Positions 51,484 through 60,077 are shown, numbered from the stretch's first letter. The stretch is DNA of 62,818 bases from Mycobacterium aquaticum (GCF_002086485.1 NZ_MVHF01000047.1:1-62818), one strand, 5' to 3'. The notes: generated by a model from the sequence alone, not told the origin. Made by a program: numbers and translations.

Positions 51484-51902
51484 TGCAATAGGCTCGCTCG
51501 CCTTGCTGTCAGCGAGATACCGAATACCGCACCGGCGTCTGCACCTTGGCCGTTGGTAAAGGTCCGTACCTCATGCGCCAATGACGTCAAGACATGCCAG
51601 CTGAAGCTGCCCGGCTCCACGACGCGTTCGCCGCGGCAGGTGGTCGATGCCGTGATGATCACCTGGTCGTCACGCGGATCGATCACCACGACGAGCGTCG
51701 AATCCGGCAGTGCCGACCGGATCAACGCGGTGCAGGCTTCGTCAACTGCGAGTCGAAGATCGGCCACCATGTCGAAATCGAGATCCTCGAATGTGGCAGC
51801 CGCGCCGACCAATGTCCTCACAACAGCGAGGTTTTCCACTCTGGCCGCGACCCGCAATTCGACGGACCGCGCGCCTGCGCCGGGTGGATTGTCTTGGGCC
51901 AT
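51480..51902 (-). CDS. rsbW: Anti-sigma F factor RsbW (UsfX)
   Basis: A 140-residue HATPase_c/GHKL protein that binds SigF, counterpart of Rv3287c. VADLRLAVDEACTALI marks the N box, but the usual Mg-binding Asn reads Ala here. The C-terminal PGSFSWHVLTSLAHEV and FGISLTARRA are as in UsfX. The start ATG 51902 has GGAGG upstream. A much longer in-frame extension runs through the ChaB gene and is rejected. Confidence 0.93.
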   Translation of the reverse strand: MAQDNPPGAGARSVELRVAARVENLAVVRTLVGAAATFEDLDFDMVADLRLAVDEACTALIRSALPDSTLVVVIDPRDDQVIITASTTCRGERVVEPGSFSWHVLTSLAHEVRTFTNGQGADAGAVFGISLTARRASLLQ

Positions 51903-51993
51903 GTAACCTCCAGGCATTTTCGTGCCCACGATACTCCCGGCGATCGGTTTCACCGCTTGCATACGGTGCCGGCGGATGGGTTGAGACGACATT

Positions 51994-52410
51994 TCACCGT
52001 TTGCGGGTTTCCTTGCGATTCTCTTTCTCGATTGCGTTGACGAGTTCTTTCTTGTCCATGGTGGAGCGCCCCCTGATGTCGAGCCGGCGGGCCAAGTCGA
52101 GCAAGTGCTTCTTGCTGGCATTGGCGTCGACACCCTCGGCGGAAGCACCCTTCGCATTCGGGCCACCGCTGCGGGCCCGTGCGTCGGACGGACCCTTGTG
52201 GTCCTTGGCTTCCCAGTGGTCGCCGACCTTCTCGTAGCTGTGTTTGAGCGCCGAGTAGGCAACGCGATGCGCACGCTGGCCCTCGCCATACGACTCCACG
52301 GCCGAATCGTGCGCCTTGGCGAACGTTCTCTGCGCCTTGGCGTCCGATTTCTTCAACGTACTCGGCAGTTCACTCTGTTTGGCCTGGCCCTGCCTGGTGG
52401 TCTTTGGCAA
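51994..52410 (-). CDS. chaB: ChaB family protein with Rho_N-like tail
   Basis: A 138-residue basic protein. The N-terminal ChaB domain reads SELPSTLKKSDAKAQRTFAK, then AHRVAYSALKHSYEKVGDHW. After a Gly/Ala linker, the tail ASKKHLLDLARRLDIRGRSTMDKKELVNAI is a SAP/Rho_N-like helical motif that may bind nucleic acid. It precedes rsbW-sigF on the same strand by 91 bp, as in fast-growing mycobacteria, and is probably co-transcribed. The start is TTG 52410 with GGAG eight bases upstream. Confidence 0.85.
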   Translation of the reverse strand: MPKTTRQGQAKQSELPSTLKKSDAKAQRTFAKAHDSAVESYGEGQRAHRVAYSALKHSYEKVGDHWEAKDHKGPSDARARSGGPNAKGASAEGVDANASKKHLLDLARRLDIRGRSTMDKKELVNAIEKENRKETRKR

Positions 52411-52692
52411 CGTTCCGGCTCCTCTCGGCGATATCGGCGGATTCGATATTTCGACCGCAGGTTGGGTAATCCTCAGGTTTAGTGCCCCCTAACCGGACAG
52501 TCCAAACGTGACTCTCCCGGTTCTTCCCTTCGCAGCAATCAGGGCTACCTGGCCAGCGGCGGCGTGCCCTCCTCGGCGCCCTTACGGCCTTCGTGTTGCG
52601 CGCGCCGGACAGTCGGCATTCGGTATTCGATTGCCTTGCCGGACATGGCTTTTGGTCGGTAGCCTCGAGTGATCGACCTGGCCCCTTCGTGT

Positions 52693-53679
52693 TCAGTCGA
52701 GCTCGGCGCGCAACGCGGCCAGCAGAGGCTTGGCTGCCTCGTTCAAGAAGTGCTCTTGACTCTCGCCGCCGATCTGAACGAGCGCGATGTCGGTGAACCC
52801 CGCCTTGCGGTACTCGTCCACAGATTCGATGATGGCGTCGAGGTCGGGTCCACACGGGATGGCCGACGCGACATCCTCAGGCCTGACGAACTGCGTGGCC
52901 GCAGCGAATCCCGCGGGCGTGGGCAGGTCCGCGTTCACCGACCAACCGCCGGCGAACCACCGGAATTGTTCGTGGGCCCGCTTGACGGCGCGGTCCCGGT
53001 CGGTGTCCCAGCACACCGGGATCTGGCCGATGACCCTGCCTTCGGGTAGCACGCCGGTGGCGTGCCGTTTGTCGCGCCACTCGTCGACAATCGCGCGGTC
53101 GGGAGCGACGTCGATCAGGTGGTCGGCAAGTAAAGCCAGCTTCTCGACGGCTTTCTCGCCGGTCATGGAGACGCCGATGGTCACAGGTTCGTCCGGGAGA
53201 TCCCAGATCCGGGCCGAGTCGACTTCGAAGTACTCGCCCCGAAAGTCGATCAGCTCTCCCCCGAGCAACTCTCGGATGATCTTGATTGCTTCGGCGAGCA
53301 TGTCGAGCCGCCGTTCGATGGTGGGCCAGCCCCGCCCAACGACGTGTTCGTTGAGATTCTCTCCGGTGCCCAAACCGAGGGTGAACCGTCCGTCGGCGAG
53401 GATCTGCACTGTCGCGGCCTGCTGCGCGACGACCGCCGGGTGATACCGGATCGTCGGGCAGGTCACGTAGGAATAGAGGTGCACCGAATCTGTCGCGTGC
53501 GCGACAGCGCCCAGCACCGGCCAGGCGTTGGGTGCGTGGCCCTGAGTGGCCAGCCAGGGCGAGAAGTGATCACTACACACCTCGAAATCAAACCCGGCCT
53601 GCTCCGCGGCAACCGCGTAGTCGACGAGATCGCGGGGCCCGCTCTGTTCGGTCATCAACGTGTATCCGAATCGCGTCAT
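52693..53679 (-). CDS. F420-dependent LLM-class oxidoreductase (TIGR03557-like, Fgd-related)
   Basis: A 328-residue luciferase-like monooxygenase fold protein close to F420-dependent glucose-6-phosphate dehydrogenase relatives. It shows FEVCSDHFSPWLATQGHAPNAW, TCPTIRYHPAVVAQQAAT and FTLGLGTGENLNEHVVGRGWP. The last two are the F420-binding surroundings of the group. An exact SigF promoter ends ten bases before ATG 53679, and this also fixes the start. A role in F420H2-linked stress redox is inferred. Confidence 0.87.
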   Translation of the reverse strand: MTRFGYTLMTEQSGPRDLVDYAVAAEQAGFDFEVCSDHFSPWLATQGHAPNAWPVLGAVAHATDSVHLYSYVTCPTIRYHPAVVAQQAATVQILADGRFTLGLGTGENLNEHVVGRGWPTIERRLDMLAEAIKIIRELLGGELIDFRGEYFEVDSARIWDLPDEPVTIGVSMTGEKAVEKLALLADHLIDVAPDRAIVDEWRDKRHATGVLPEGRVIGQIPVCWDTDRDRAVKRAHEQFRWFAGGWSVNADLPTPAGFAAATQFVRPEDVASAIPCGPDLDAIIESVDEYRKAGFTDIALVQIGGESQEHFLNEAAKPLLAALRAELD

Positions 53680-53688
53680 GCCGACCGA

Positions 53689-53713
53689 ATACCCGTGCAT
53701 GTCCAAGCGAAAC
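53689..53713 (-). promoter_or_regulatory. SigF-type promoter
   Basis: Minus strand GTTT (53713-53710), 15 bp, GGGTAT (53694-53689), with the -10 only nine bases from ATG 53679, so the mRNA is nearly leaderless. Confidence 0.75.
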
Positions 53714-53729
53714 TGGGTACTCCGCCGCC

Positions 53730-54074
53730 ATGACCGAATCACACACAGACACTGCGCGCACCGAGCAAAAGCGTCGACTGTCCGCGACCTGGGTGCTTGC
53801 GATTCTGACGATTCCGGTGGCAATCGCCGTGTTTCTGTACGGCATGGCGGCCGTGATGAGCCTGGCCGGCTGCACAGAGCAGACATGCGCCCACAAAGGG
53901 CCGAATGAATTCTGGTTCGGGATTCTGTTCTACGGCGCGCTCGTGGTCCCCGTCGTGACCATCGCGGTGTCGGCATTCACCGCGCGCCTGCGCCGCGGCA
54001 TCGTGGTGCCCCTGGTTGCGTTGGCACTTCTGGCCATCGATTTCGCGGTGCTCGCGCTCACGTTCCGGCCTTGA
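53730..54074 (+). CDS. Small membrane protein
   Basis: A 114-residue protein with three hydrophobic helices (AILTIPVAIAVFLYGMAAVM, FWFGILFYGALVVPVVTIAV, IVVPLVALALLAIDFAVLAL) and two Cys in the first outer loop (GCTEQTCAH). No family is recognised. It is divergent from the LLM gene and overlaps that gene's promoter region. Start ATG 53730. Confidence 0.65.
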   Translation: MTESHTDTARTEQKRRLSATWVLAILTIPVAIAVFLYGMAAVMSLAGCTEQTCAHKGPNEFWFGILFYGALVVPVVTIAVSAFTARLRRGIVVPLVALALLAIDFAVLALTFRP

Positions 54075-54139
54075 TCAGACCGCGGAATCCCGTCCGGCCG
54101 GGCTGCGGCTGGTGGCCTTGTGCAGTTGTGGCACCACGG

Positions 54140-54448
54140 TCAGCTGCTGGGGCGTTGCCTCATCACGCTCGGATGCTCGGCGTACCAACGCTCCTCGATG
54201 CGCCTGACCCTGATGTGTTCGAACGCCAGCCACAGCGACCCGACGAGGAATCCCGCCGCGGACAGGCTGCCCACGGTGAATCCGACATCGGAATGGCCTG
54301 TCGCGAAGGCGGACAAACACGCGACGAACAACACCAGCGCGAGACCGATCACGACAAGAGCGGGCATGATCGCGTTGTCCTTCATCGACTCACCGGCGTG
54401 TGGCCGTGTCGTCCTGGCGTGATCCACCGGATCTTTCGGACCCTTCAT
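54140..54448 (-). CDS. usfY: UsfY family membrane protein
   Basis: A 102-residue protein matching UsfY (Rv3288c). The N-terminus KDPVDHARTTRPHAGES is diagnostic. Two membrane helices follow (AIMPALVVIGLALVLFVACL and VGSLSAAGFLVGSLWLAF), and the C-terminus is basic (RVRRIEERWYAEHPSVMRQR). UsfY lies near sigF in mycobacteria and is stress-related, but its function is unknown. Start ATG 54448 has AAGGAG upstream. Confidence 0.85.
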   Translation of the reverse strand: MKGPKDPVDHARTTRPHAGESMKDNAIMPALVVIGLALVLFVACLSAFATGHSDVGFTVGSLSAAGFLVGSLWLAFEHIRVRRIEERWYAEHPSVMRQRPSS

Positions 54449-54515
54449 GGCTACTCCTTCCCGCCATAACTGCTGGCCCTTTTGCCCCTGCACGGGGCTG
54501 TATCCACAGTAGAAC

Positions 54516-54558
54516 GATTTCGCCGGGCCGACGACCATTCCGTCAGCCCGGCGAAATC
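54516..54558. terminator. Strong hairpin between a small membrane gene and usfY
   Basis: GATTTCGCCGGGC-CGACG and CGTC-GCCCGGCGAAATC form an ~18-bp stem with one mismatch and a 7-nt loop. It lies 18 bp after the stop of the gene at 54577-54732. Confidence 0.65.
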
Positions 54559-54576
54559 ACCGCAATCCCGCGCAGG

Positions 54577-54732
54577 TCAATACCAAACGCGACGGCCCGC
54601 GACGGGACGTCCGATCGAGCCCAGCAGCCAGAACACGGCACCTACGACCAGCAGGATGATGCCGATCACCCAGAGCAGGTAGATGTTGAACACCAAACCG
54701 AGAATGAGCAGTATCGCTCCGAAGACGATCAT
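54577..54732 (-). CDS. 51-residue DUF6131-like membrane protein
   Basis: A very small protein: two hydrophobic segments (AILLILGLVFNIYLLWVIGI and ILLVVGAVFWLLGSIG) and a basic C-terminus GRPVAGRRVWY. This is the pattern of the DUF6131 family common in mycobacteria. Start ATG 54732 has GAGGT seven bases upstream. It follows the small membrane gene at 54773 by 40 bp and shares its SigF promoter, then stops at a strong hairpin. Confidence 0.7.
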   Translation of the reverse strand: MIVFGAILLILGLVFNIYLLWVIGIILLVVGAVFWLLGSIGRPVAGRRVWY

Positions 54733-54772
54733 CGTGACCTCGTTTTCAATGGATGTTGTGATGGGTTTCGGA

Positions 54773-54982
54773 TCATTGGGACGGTTCGGGCAGATGGCAA
54801 TTCGCGACCTTCGGGTTGACGCCCGCGTAGTTGAGCGGCCCAGCCACGACGGTCAGCGCAACGCTGCCCGCAGTGGCACAACTCGTCGTACCTGTGTGGA
54901 AGTAATCGCGCTGCCAGGCCGCGAATACCCCGATCAGCAACCAGATCAGGACAATCAGTCCGAGAGAACCACCGAGTCTCAT
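54773..54982 (-). CDS. Small membrane protein behind a SigF promoter
   Basis: A 69-residue protein with one N-terminal helix (LGLIVLIWLLIGVFAAW) and an outer domain with two Cys (TTSCATAGS, KVANCHLPEP). GPLNYAGVNPKV is a conserved-looking block also known from other mycobacterial small proteins. The start is ATG 54982, because the SigF -10 box sits ten bases upstream. TTG 55030 would lie upstream of the promoter. Confidence 0.7.
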   Translation of the reverse strand: MRLGGSLGLIVLIWLLIGVFAAWQRDYFHTGTTSCATAGSVALTVVAGPLNYAGVNPKVANCHLPEPSQ

Positions 54983-54992
54983 GACTCGCGGG

Positions 54993-55017
54993 ATACCCGT
55001 TTGAGCTAAGTCGAAAC
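54993..55017 (-). promoter_or_regulatory. SigF-type promoter
   Basis: Minus strand GTTT (55017-55014), 15 bp, GGGTAT (54998-54993). Exact consensus, ten bases before ATG 54982. Confidence 0.75.
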
Positions 55018-55112
55018 GTGTCACGATCAAACGGGTTGCGGCCGGACGCGGGCGGGGTAACCCTCGAGTGGGTAACCGCGCAGGTCATATACCACCGAGG
55101 AGGTCTCCGGCG

Positions 55113-56510
55113 ATGCTCGAAAGCGATCGTGCACGTGGGTTGCATCCACGGGTCGCCGATGCGTCCGGCGCGGTGGATTCAGGGCGAAATCAGTTCTGCC
55201 GCAGCATGCCTGCGTTGATGGTCGCCGGAGCTGTGGTCGTCATCTTCACCGCGCGGTACGGCCTCGCCCACGCCAGCCTGGAAGGCGCGTCGGTGGAGAC
55301 TGCTGCGGCCGCGGTGGCCGTCACGATCGTCGGGCACGGATTGGCGCTGGGACGGCCGGTCACAAGGTTGCACGGCGCGCTCGCGGCGGCCGCCGTGCTG
55401 CTGGCGATCCTGGCCGGTGATCATGGCGAAGCCGACGTCTTCGCGGCCTTGGTCCTCGCCGCCGGTCTTCTGCTGATGCTGCCGTGCCGGTCCCGCGCCG
55501 AGCCGGAGGAGCTGCCGCAGGTACACCGGCTGGTGGACCGGACACATGACGATCCCTTGGCCCCATTTGCCATGGCGGCCAACAAGAGTTACGTCTTCAG
55601 TGCCGATGCGAGCGCAGGTTTGGCGTACCGGGCACTGGGCGGGCTTGCGGTCGTCAGCGGCGATCCGTTAGGCGACGCGCGTCGCTACCCCGAGGTGGTC
55701 TCCCGGTTCGCGGCGCTGTGCCGGTCCCGCGGCTGGCGGATCGTGGTCTTGGGAGCCTCGGAATCCCGGCTGCCGCTGTGGCAGGAAAGCCCCGGCGTCT
55801 GCGGGCTCAAGGCCATCCCGATCGGACGTGACGTCGTCGTCGACGTCGCCACGTTCAGCCTGTCGGGACGCAGCAAACGCAACTTGCGACAGGCCGTCAA
55901 GCGCACCCACAACGCAGGCATCAGCACCGAGGTCGTCCCCGAGCAGGAGCTCAGTGCCGAGTTGCGTGCCGAGCTCGACGACGTCATGCAGGCATCGGGT
56001 AGGGCCGCGGCAGGCGAACGCGGCTTCGCGATGATGCTTGGCGACACCTTGTCCGGCCACTACCCCGACGTGTGGCTGATCATCGCGCGCGACCGCGCGG
56101 GGCGGGCACAGGCTTTTCACCGGTACGCCGGCACCGGTGGCGGAACAGACCTCAGCCTCGAATTGCCGTGGCGCCGCAAAGGCGCTGGAAACGGAATCGA
56201 CGAACGCCTCAGCGTCGACATGATCGAGTGGGCGAGACATGCTGGAGTTCAACGGGTTTCACTCGCGTTCGCGCCCTTCCCCGAGCTGTTTTCCCAGGAC
56301 CCGAACACCGGTTTGTTGGTTCGCGCCGCATACCTGCTCGCACACACCGGGGACCGGCTCATCAAGCTGGAGTCGCTCTACCGGTATCTGCGAAAGTTCG
56401 ACGCCTTGGGCGAGCGCCGCTACGTGCTCATCTCACTGACTCAACTACTGCCCGCTCTGTTCGTCCTGCTGCGCCTGGAGTTCGGCCACCGACCGTCCCG
56501 GAGCCGATGA
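55113..56510 (+). CDS. MprF/LPG-synthase C-domain membrane protein (DUF2156)
   Basis: A 465-residue protein. After ~30 hydrophilic residues come about four membrane helices up to ~130. A cytoplasmic DUF2156 domain follows: NKSYVFSADASAGLAYRALG, GDPLGDARRYPEVVSRF and the C-terminal FAPFPELFSQ, with YRYLRKFD near the end. Such domains transfer amino acids from tRNA to phosphatidylglycerol in MprF. The truncated form may act on another lipid. ATG 55113 has GAGGAGG upstream. A GGTT-N17-GGGTAA sequence at about 55032-55057 is a possible, weaker SigF promoter. Confidence 0.8.
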   Translation: MLESDRARGLHPRVADASGAVDSGRNQFCRSMPALMVAGAVVVIFTARYGLAHASLEGASVETAAAAVAVTIVGHGLALGRPVTRLHGALAAAAVLLAILAGDHGEADVFAALVLAAGLLLMLPCRSRAEPEELPQVHRLVDRTHDDPLAPFAMAANKSYVFSADASAGLAYRALGGLAVVSGDPLGDARRYPEVVSRFAALCRSRGWRIVVLGASESRLPLWQESPGVCGLKAIPIGRDVVVDVATFSLSGRSKRNLRQAVKRTHNAGISTEVVPEQELSAELRAELDDVMQASGRAAAGERGFAMMLGDTLSGHYPDVWLIIARDRAGRAQAFHRYAGTGGGTDLSLELPWRRKGAGNGIDERLSVDMIEWARHAGVQRVSLAFAPFPELFSQDPNTGLLVRAAYLLAHTGDRLIKLESLYRYLRKFDALGERRYVLISLTQLLPALFVLLRLEFGHRPSRSR

Positions 56511-56522
56511 ATCGGTGTTACG

Positions 56523-56549
56523 GGTTTCGTACCCGCGTGATGCGGATAC
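56523..56549 (+). promoter_or_regulatory. Possible SigF-type promoter (degenerate -10)
   Basis: GGTTT (56523-56527), 16 bp, GGATAC (56544-56549), nine bases before ATG 56559. The spacing and short leader match the exact SigF sites nearby, but the -10 differs. Confidence 0.45.
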
Positions 56550-56558
56550 CCAGGAATC

Positions 56559-56924
56559 ATGATGAAACTGAACCTAGGAACCAGGATGAAGCGCGGCGTC
56601 GCCCCCCTCGTGTTCGCGGGTGCCGTCGCATCGGCATTGGCCGCCGCACCGTTCGCGGCAGCGGAGGTCCCCGGGCAGGTGTCGGGCGGCATCGCCACTG
56701 TCCAGTTCGTCCCGCTCGACCCGGGCGGCGGTGGCTGTATCAACGGCGAGTGCGGCTCCGGCGGCACCAATGACGGGCCCGGTGGCGGCCCCGGTGGCAG
56801 TGGTTGCGTGCCCGGCCCGAACGGTCCGATCTGCGGCTCCGGCGGTGTCAACGGCGGTCCGGGCGGTGTGCCCGGCGGCGGCGGGTGCGTGCCGGGTATG
56901 GGCTGCGGGTCCGGGCACGGCTGA
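56559..56924 (+). CDS. Secreted Gly/Cys-repeat protein
   Basis: A 121-residue exported protein: signal peptide (APLVFAGAVASALAAAPFAAA, cleavage near residue 35), then a Gly-rich domain with three degenerate repeats each holding a Cys pair (GGGCINGECGSGG, SGCVPGPNGPICGSGG, GGCVPGMGCGSG). No enzyme motif. The repeats suggest a disulfide-linked surface or matrix protein, or a metal binder. A SigF-like promoter lies just upstream. Start ATG 56559; a second ATG follows directly. Confidence 0.7.
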   Translation: MMKLNLGTRMKRGVAPLVFAGAVASALAAAPFAAAEVPGQVSGGIATVQFVPLDPGGGGCINGECGSGGTNDGPGGGPGGSGCVPGPNGPICGSGGVNGGPGGVPGGGGCVPGMGCGSGHG

Positions 56925-57246
56925 CAACGGCCTCGGGGATGAGGCGGACCTCGCCGCATGCACGACGGCGCGACGATAACCGCCATCTCCGCCGCGGCAG
57001 ATAGAACTCCCATCGACGCGCCTCAGTCCGACGGTGCGCTCTGATGGCAGCGCAGGCCGGCGATCGCGACGGGACAGGTTGGACATCGGTCCCGCCACGA
57101 CCGTCGGCCTGACGTGTGCCGTCTATCCGGAGCGCGACCGTCGGGAGCTGCGATCTACGAGGAGTCGACATGAGCCAGAAGCGACTGGGCACCAATTCAT
57201 TTCGGTTCGCCATCCATGGCCGAGGAAGCTGAGGCGCCACCCAACG
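56925..57246. other. 322-bp gap with one possible mini-ORF
   Basis: No clear gene is present. One 20-residue frame at 57170-57232 (starts MSQKRLGTNS) has a fair ribosome site (GAGGAG, five bases upstream) and ends 14 bases before the next gene. It may be a leader or chance. No strong promoter or hairpin was recognised. Confidence 0.4.
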
Positions 57247-57816
57247 ATGAGTGATACCGCATTGCTGATCATCGACATGTTCAACGACTACCGGCATGAA
57301 GACGCCGATCAACTCGCCGCCAATGTCGCCGAGATTCTGGGACCGCTGCAGCGGCTGCAGCACGCTGCGCGTGACCAACGGGCGGTCGACATCGTCTACA
57401 TCAACGACAACCACGGGGATTTCAACGCCAGCGGGCGCGATATCGTCCGCTCTGCGCAGGATGGGCGCTATCCGGAATTGGTCGACCCGCTGCTGCCCAC
57501 CGACGGATCCGCGTTTCTCACGAAGGTCAGGCACAGCGTCTTCTACGCGACGGCCCTGGACTATCTCCTGCAACGGATGGGCACCAAGACCTTGATTCTC
57601 GCCGGGCAGGTCACAGAGCAGTGCATCCTCTACAGCGCGCTCGACGGCTATCTACGCCATTTCGACGTCGTCATCCCGTCCGATGCCGTGGCACATATCG
57701 ACGAAGATCTCGGCACCGCAGCGCTGGAGATGATGAGACGCAATATGAACGCTCGGATCACCGATTCGGCCCACTGTCTGCCCAGGGCGTGCGATTCCGA
57801 CATCGCCCAGCGGTGA
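57247..57816 (+). CDS. Isochorismatase-like cysteine hydrolase
   Basis: A 189-residue hydrolase with the complete catalytic triad of the family: Asp10 in LLIIDMFND, Lys93 in FLTKVRHSVF and Cys126 in AGQVTEQCILYS. Members include nicotinamidases and isochorismatases, and the substrate here is not predictable. ATG 57247 is the first codon consistent with the beta1 start. An earlier in-frame start would add an Arg-rich tail. It converges with the decarboxylase gene. Confidence 0.87.
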   Translation: MSDTALLIIDMFNDYRHEDADQLAANVAEILGPLQRLQHAARDQRAVDIVYINDNHGDFNASGRDIVRSAQDGRYPELVDPLLPTDGSAFLTKVRHSVFYATALDYLLQRMGTKTLILAGQVTEQCILYSALDGYLRHFDVVIPSDAVAHIDEDLGTAALEMMRRNMNARITDSAHCLPRACDSDIAQR

Positions 57817-57831
57817 CATCCCCGCGCAGCC

Positions 57832-59292
57832 TCAGACCACGACGCGGAACTCTTTGAGCGACGGATCGGCGGGATCCGGCACGTTCATGCCCGCCTCGAC
57901 ACCGGTGCGCAGGTATTCGATGACAGCGGTGTCGAGGCGCTCGCCCGGCACCGCGGCAGGGATGCCCGGCGGGTAGGGCGTGATCTGCTCCGCGGACACG
58001 CGGCCCACGGCGTCGGCCGCAGAGACCATCTCGGTGTCAGCGAAGAACGCGTCTCGCGGCAGCCTGACTGTCTCGAGCAGAAGCTGTCCCGGGTCGGGCA
58101 ACTGGATTCGCGGCGGGGGGTCGAAATCGTCCGCGGCCGACCGCCACGCACCGAACGCGTCGAGCAGCCGTCCGGCGGTGTCCTCGTCGTCCGCCATCGA
58201 CATGGTGGCCAGCACCCGGCGGTGGTCGGACATGCCCACGTCCACGCTGCAGTGCTCGCGAAGCCAGTCGGCGGCTTGATATCCCGATGTACCGGTTGCC
58301 GATACATCGACCAACACCTGCAAGCGGTCGAGGTCGTGCGAGGCCTGCACGCCGAGCAGTTCCTGTTCCATCACCGACACCTCGGGCACCCGCCCGAGGG
58401 CGGCACGGACCGATTCCGCGGTGCCCAGTGCCGCGTCCAGCAATTCCTCTCCATGCTCGACCATCTGGCGTCGCCACCCGTCGATGGCGGCGTACACCAG
58501 CACGTTGGGGCTCGTGGTCATCAGAAGATCGGCGCACGCCGTCAACCGGTTGCGGTCGATGAGGTCGCCTTGGACATGAAAGACCGAGCCCTGCTCGAAA
58601 CCCATTCCCATCTTGTGCACGCTGACCACACAGATGTCGGCGCCGGCGTCCATGGCCCACGTCGGCAGGTCGGAGTGGAAGGGCAGGTGCGCGCCCCATG
58701 CCTCGTCGACGATCAAAGGCTTGCCGCGCCGATGACAGACCTCGGCAATGCCACGCAGATCGGCGCACGTGCCATAGGGGCTCGGGCTCACGACCAGTGC
58801 TCCGTCGGCGTCGGGGTACCGCTGCCACGCTTCTTCGACCTGCTCAGGCGACGGCGGGTGGGAAAAGTGCCGGTCCGCGTCCCAGCGCGGGGTGATCCAG
58901 CGTGGCTGCAGACCGCCGAACACCAGGCCGGCCACGATCGACTTGTGACTGTCCCGGCTCACCAGCAGGCCGCCGTCACCGCCACCTGCCACGGCCATCA
59001 TGGCCGCCTTGACCGACAACGAACTTCCGCACGTCGAGAAGTAGGCGTAGGAGGCGCCGAGGGCATCTGCCATCAACTCCTCGGCGCAGGCCAGATAAGC
59101 CCCACGCGACCGGCGATCGTCGAGACCGCCGTTGGCAAGAACGTCGGCGCGGAACGGGTCGAGGCCCAGCGCCGCGGCGACCCGCTCGTCGACGCCGCGT
59201 CCCAGCCGGTGTCCCGGTGGAGTGAATCCGTACCGGTTGCGCGCCCGGTAGTCGACCAATGCGTCGAGGATCGGGGCATGTTCGTGTTGCAT
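57832..59292 (-). CDS. PLP-dependent amino acid decarboxylase (Orn/Lys/Arg type)
   Basis: A 486-residue fold-type I decarboxylase of the short form. YFSTCGSSLSVKAAMMAVAG binds the PLP phosphate, VDEAWGAHLPFH provides Asp196 and the ring-stacking His, and the PLP lysine is Lys227 in VSVHKMGMGFEQGS. The C-terminal small domain (ITPYPPGIPAAVPGE) is typical. It would make a polyamine or cadaverine, possibly for acid resistance. The substrate is not resolved. A SigF-like promoter lies just upstream of ATG 59292. Confidence 0.86.
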   Translation of the reverse strand: MQHEHAPILDALVDYRARNRYGFTPPGHRLGRGVDERVAAALGLDPFRADVLANGGLDDRRSRGAYLACAEELMADALGASYAYFSTCGSSLSVKAAMMAVAGGGDGGLLVSRDSHKSIVAGLVFGGLQPRWITPRWDADRHFSHPPSPEQVEEAWQRYPDADGALVVSPSPYGTCADLRGIAEVCHRRGKPLIVDEAWGAHLPFHSDLPTWAMDAGADICVVSVHKMGMGFEQGSVFHVQGDLIDRNRLTACADLLMTTSPNVLVYAAIDGWRRQMVEHGEELLDAALGTAESVRAALGRVPEVSVMEQELLGVQASHDLDRLQVLVDVSATGTSGYQAADWLREHCSVDVGMSDHRRVLATMSMADDEDTAGRLLDAFGAWRSAADDFDPPPRIQLPDPGQLLLETVRLPRDAFFADTEMVSAADAVGRVSAEQITPYPPGIPAAVPGERLDTAVIEYLRTGVEAGMNVPDPADPSLKEFRVVV

Positions 59293-59302
59293 GGTGTGGG
59301 CG

Positions 59303-59328
59303 TAGCCCGACCGTTGCGGGGTCAAACC
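59303..59328 (-). promoter_or_regulatory. Possible SigF-type promoter
   Basis: Minus strand GGTTT (59328-59324), 15 bp, GGGCTA (59308-59303), ten bases before ATG 59292. The -10 deviates from GGGTAT at two positions. Confidence 0.45.
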
Positions 59329-59606
59329 TGCTGGATACCAACATTCAGCGACACCTGGCGGCATATCCAGAAAACGAAAAGCTCACCTATCCGCAAAAGA
59401 CCCTCAGGAGCGCCAAAACCACTGCCCAACAGCCCTTTTGACGGGACCGCCCGATGCGGACCGCGGTGACATCCCGGAGGATTTCTGACCGACGCAGACT
59501 GTGGTGATCTAGTCTTGGGGCCGGTTGAGTCGACAGCCTGTCCAGAAACTCGGCGGGTTGAGCAACCAACCCGCTTGAGTGCTTGCATTCAGCGAGGGGG
59601 TACCCC

Positions 59607-60023
59607 GTGCCTATTGCGGACAGACAGTCCACAGCCGCGACATTTCGCCACCACATCAACTGCCGTGGTGCCGCCATCGAGGCTCGCCACGAGAGCGATT
59701 GCATCATCCTCACTGCCACCGGCGAGGTCGACGCGGCCAACGCCGACACCTTCGTCACGTCGCTCACCCGCTTCGCCGCGGGACCGTGCGCGGTCATCGT
59801 CGATCTACGCCCGATGAGTTTCATCGGCACGTTGGGGCTCCGCGGACTGCAGTACTTCGACGACAAATGCTCCCGCTCCGGCACCACCTGGGTGCTGTTG
59901 GCGCAGCCGACGATCCGCCGCCTGCTCGGCATCGTCTGCCCAGACCAGCCGCTACGCGTAGTCACGACTTTCCTTGAGGCAAAACGGGCGGTTCGTCCCC
60001 CGGTGCCCGCCGAAACCGGCTGA
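59607..60023 (+). CDS. STAS-domain protein (second anti-sigma antagonist)
   Basis: A 138-residue STAS protein: CIILTATGEVDAANADTFV, then VIVDLRPMSFIGTLGLRGL. The phospho-acceptor position is Thr (IGTLGL), like the first STAS gene at 50341. Its paralogue and sigF lie 9 kb away, so it may be another regulator of RsbW or of a related anti-sigma factor. Start GTG 59607 has GAGGGGG upstream. Confidence 0.8.
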   Translation: MPIADRQSTAATFRHHINCRGAAIEARHESDCIILTATGEVDAANADTFVTSLTRFAAGPCAVIVDLRPMSFIGTLGLRGLQYFDDKCSRSGTTWVLLAQPTIRRLLGIVCPDQPLRVVTTFLEAKRAVRPPVPAETG

Positions 60024-60043
60024 CGCCGGGCGTGGCACGTCAC

Positions 60044-60068
60044 GTTTGGTCTGCCAGTGCCCGGGTAA
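60044..60068 (+). promoter_or_regulatory. SigF-type promoter
   Basis: GTTT (60044-60047), 15 bp, GGGTAA (60063-60068), nine bases before ATG 60078. It matches the SigF consensus and is close to leaderless. Confidence 0.75.
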
Positions 60069-60077
60069 CAGCACTGC

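Noticed and set aside
51903..52289. Long N-terminal extension of RsbW
   Set aside because: It covers the ChaB gene in another frame; ATG 51902 with GGAGG fits the family length.
52411..52500. SigF promoter upstream of chaB
   Set aside because: GGGTAA and GGTTT are both present near 52467-52480, but in the wrong order and spacing for a promoter on either strand.
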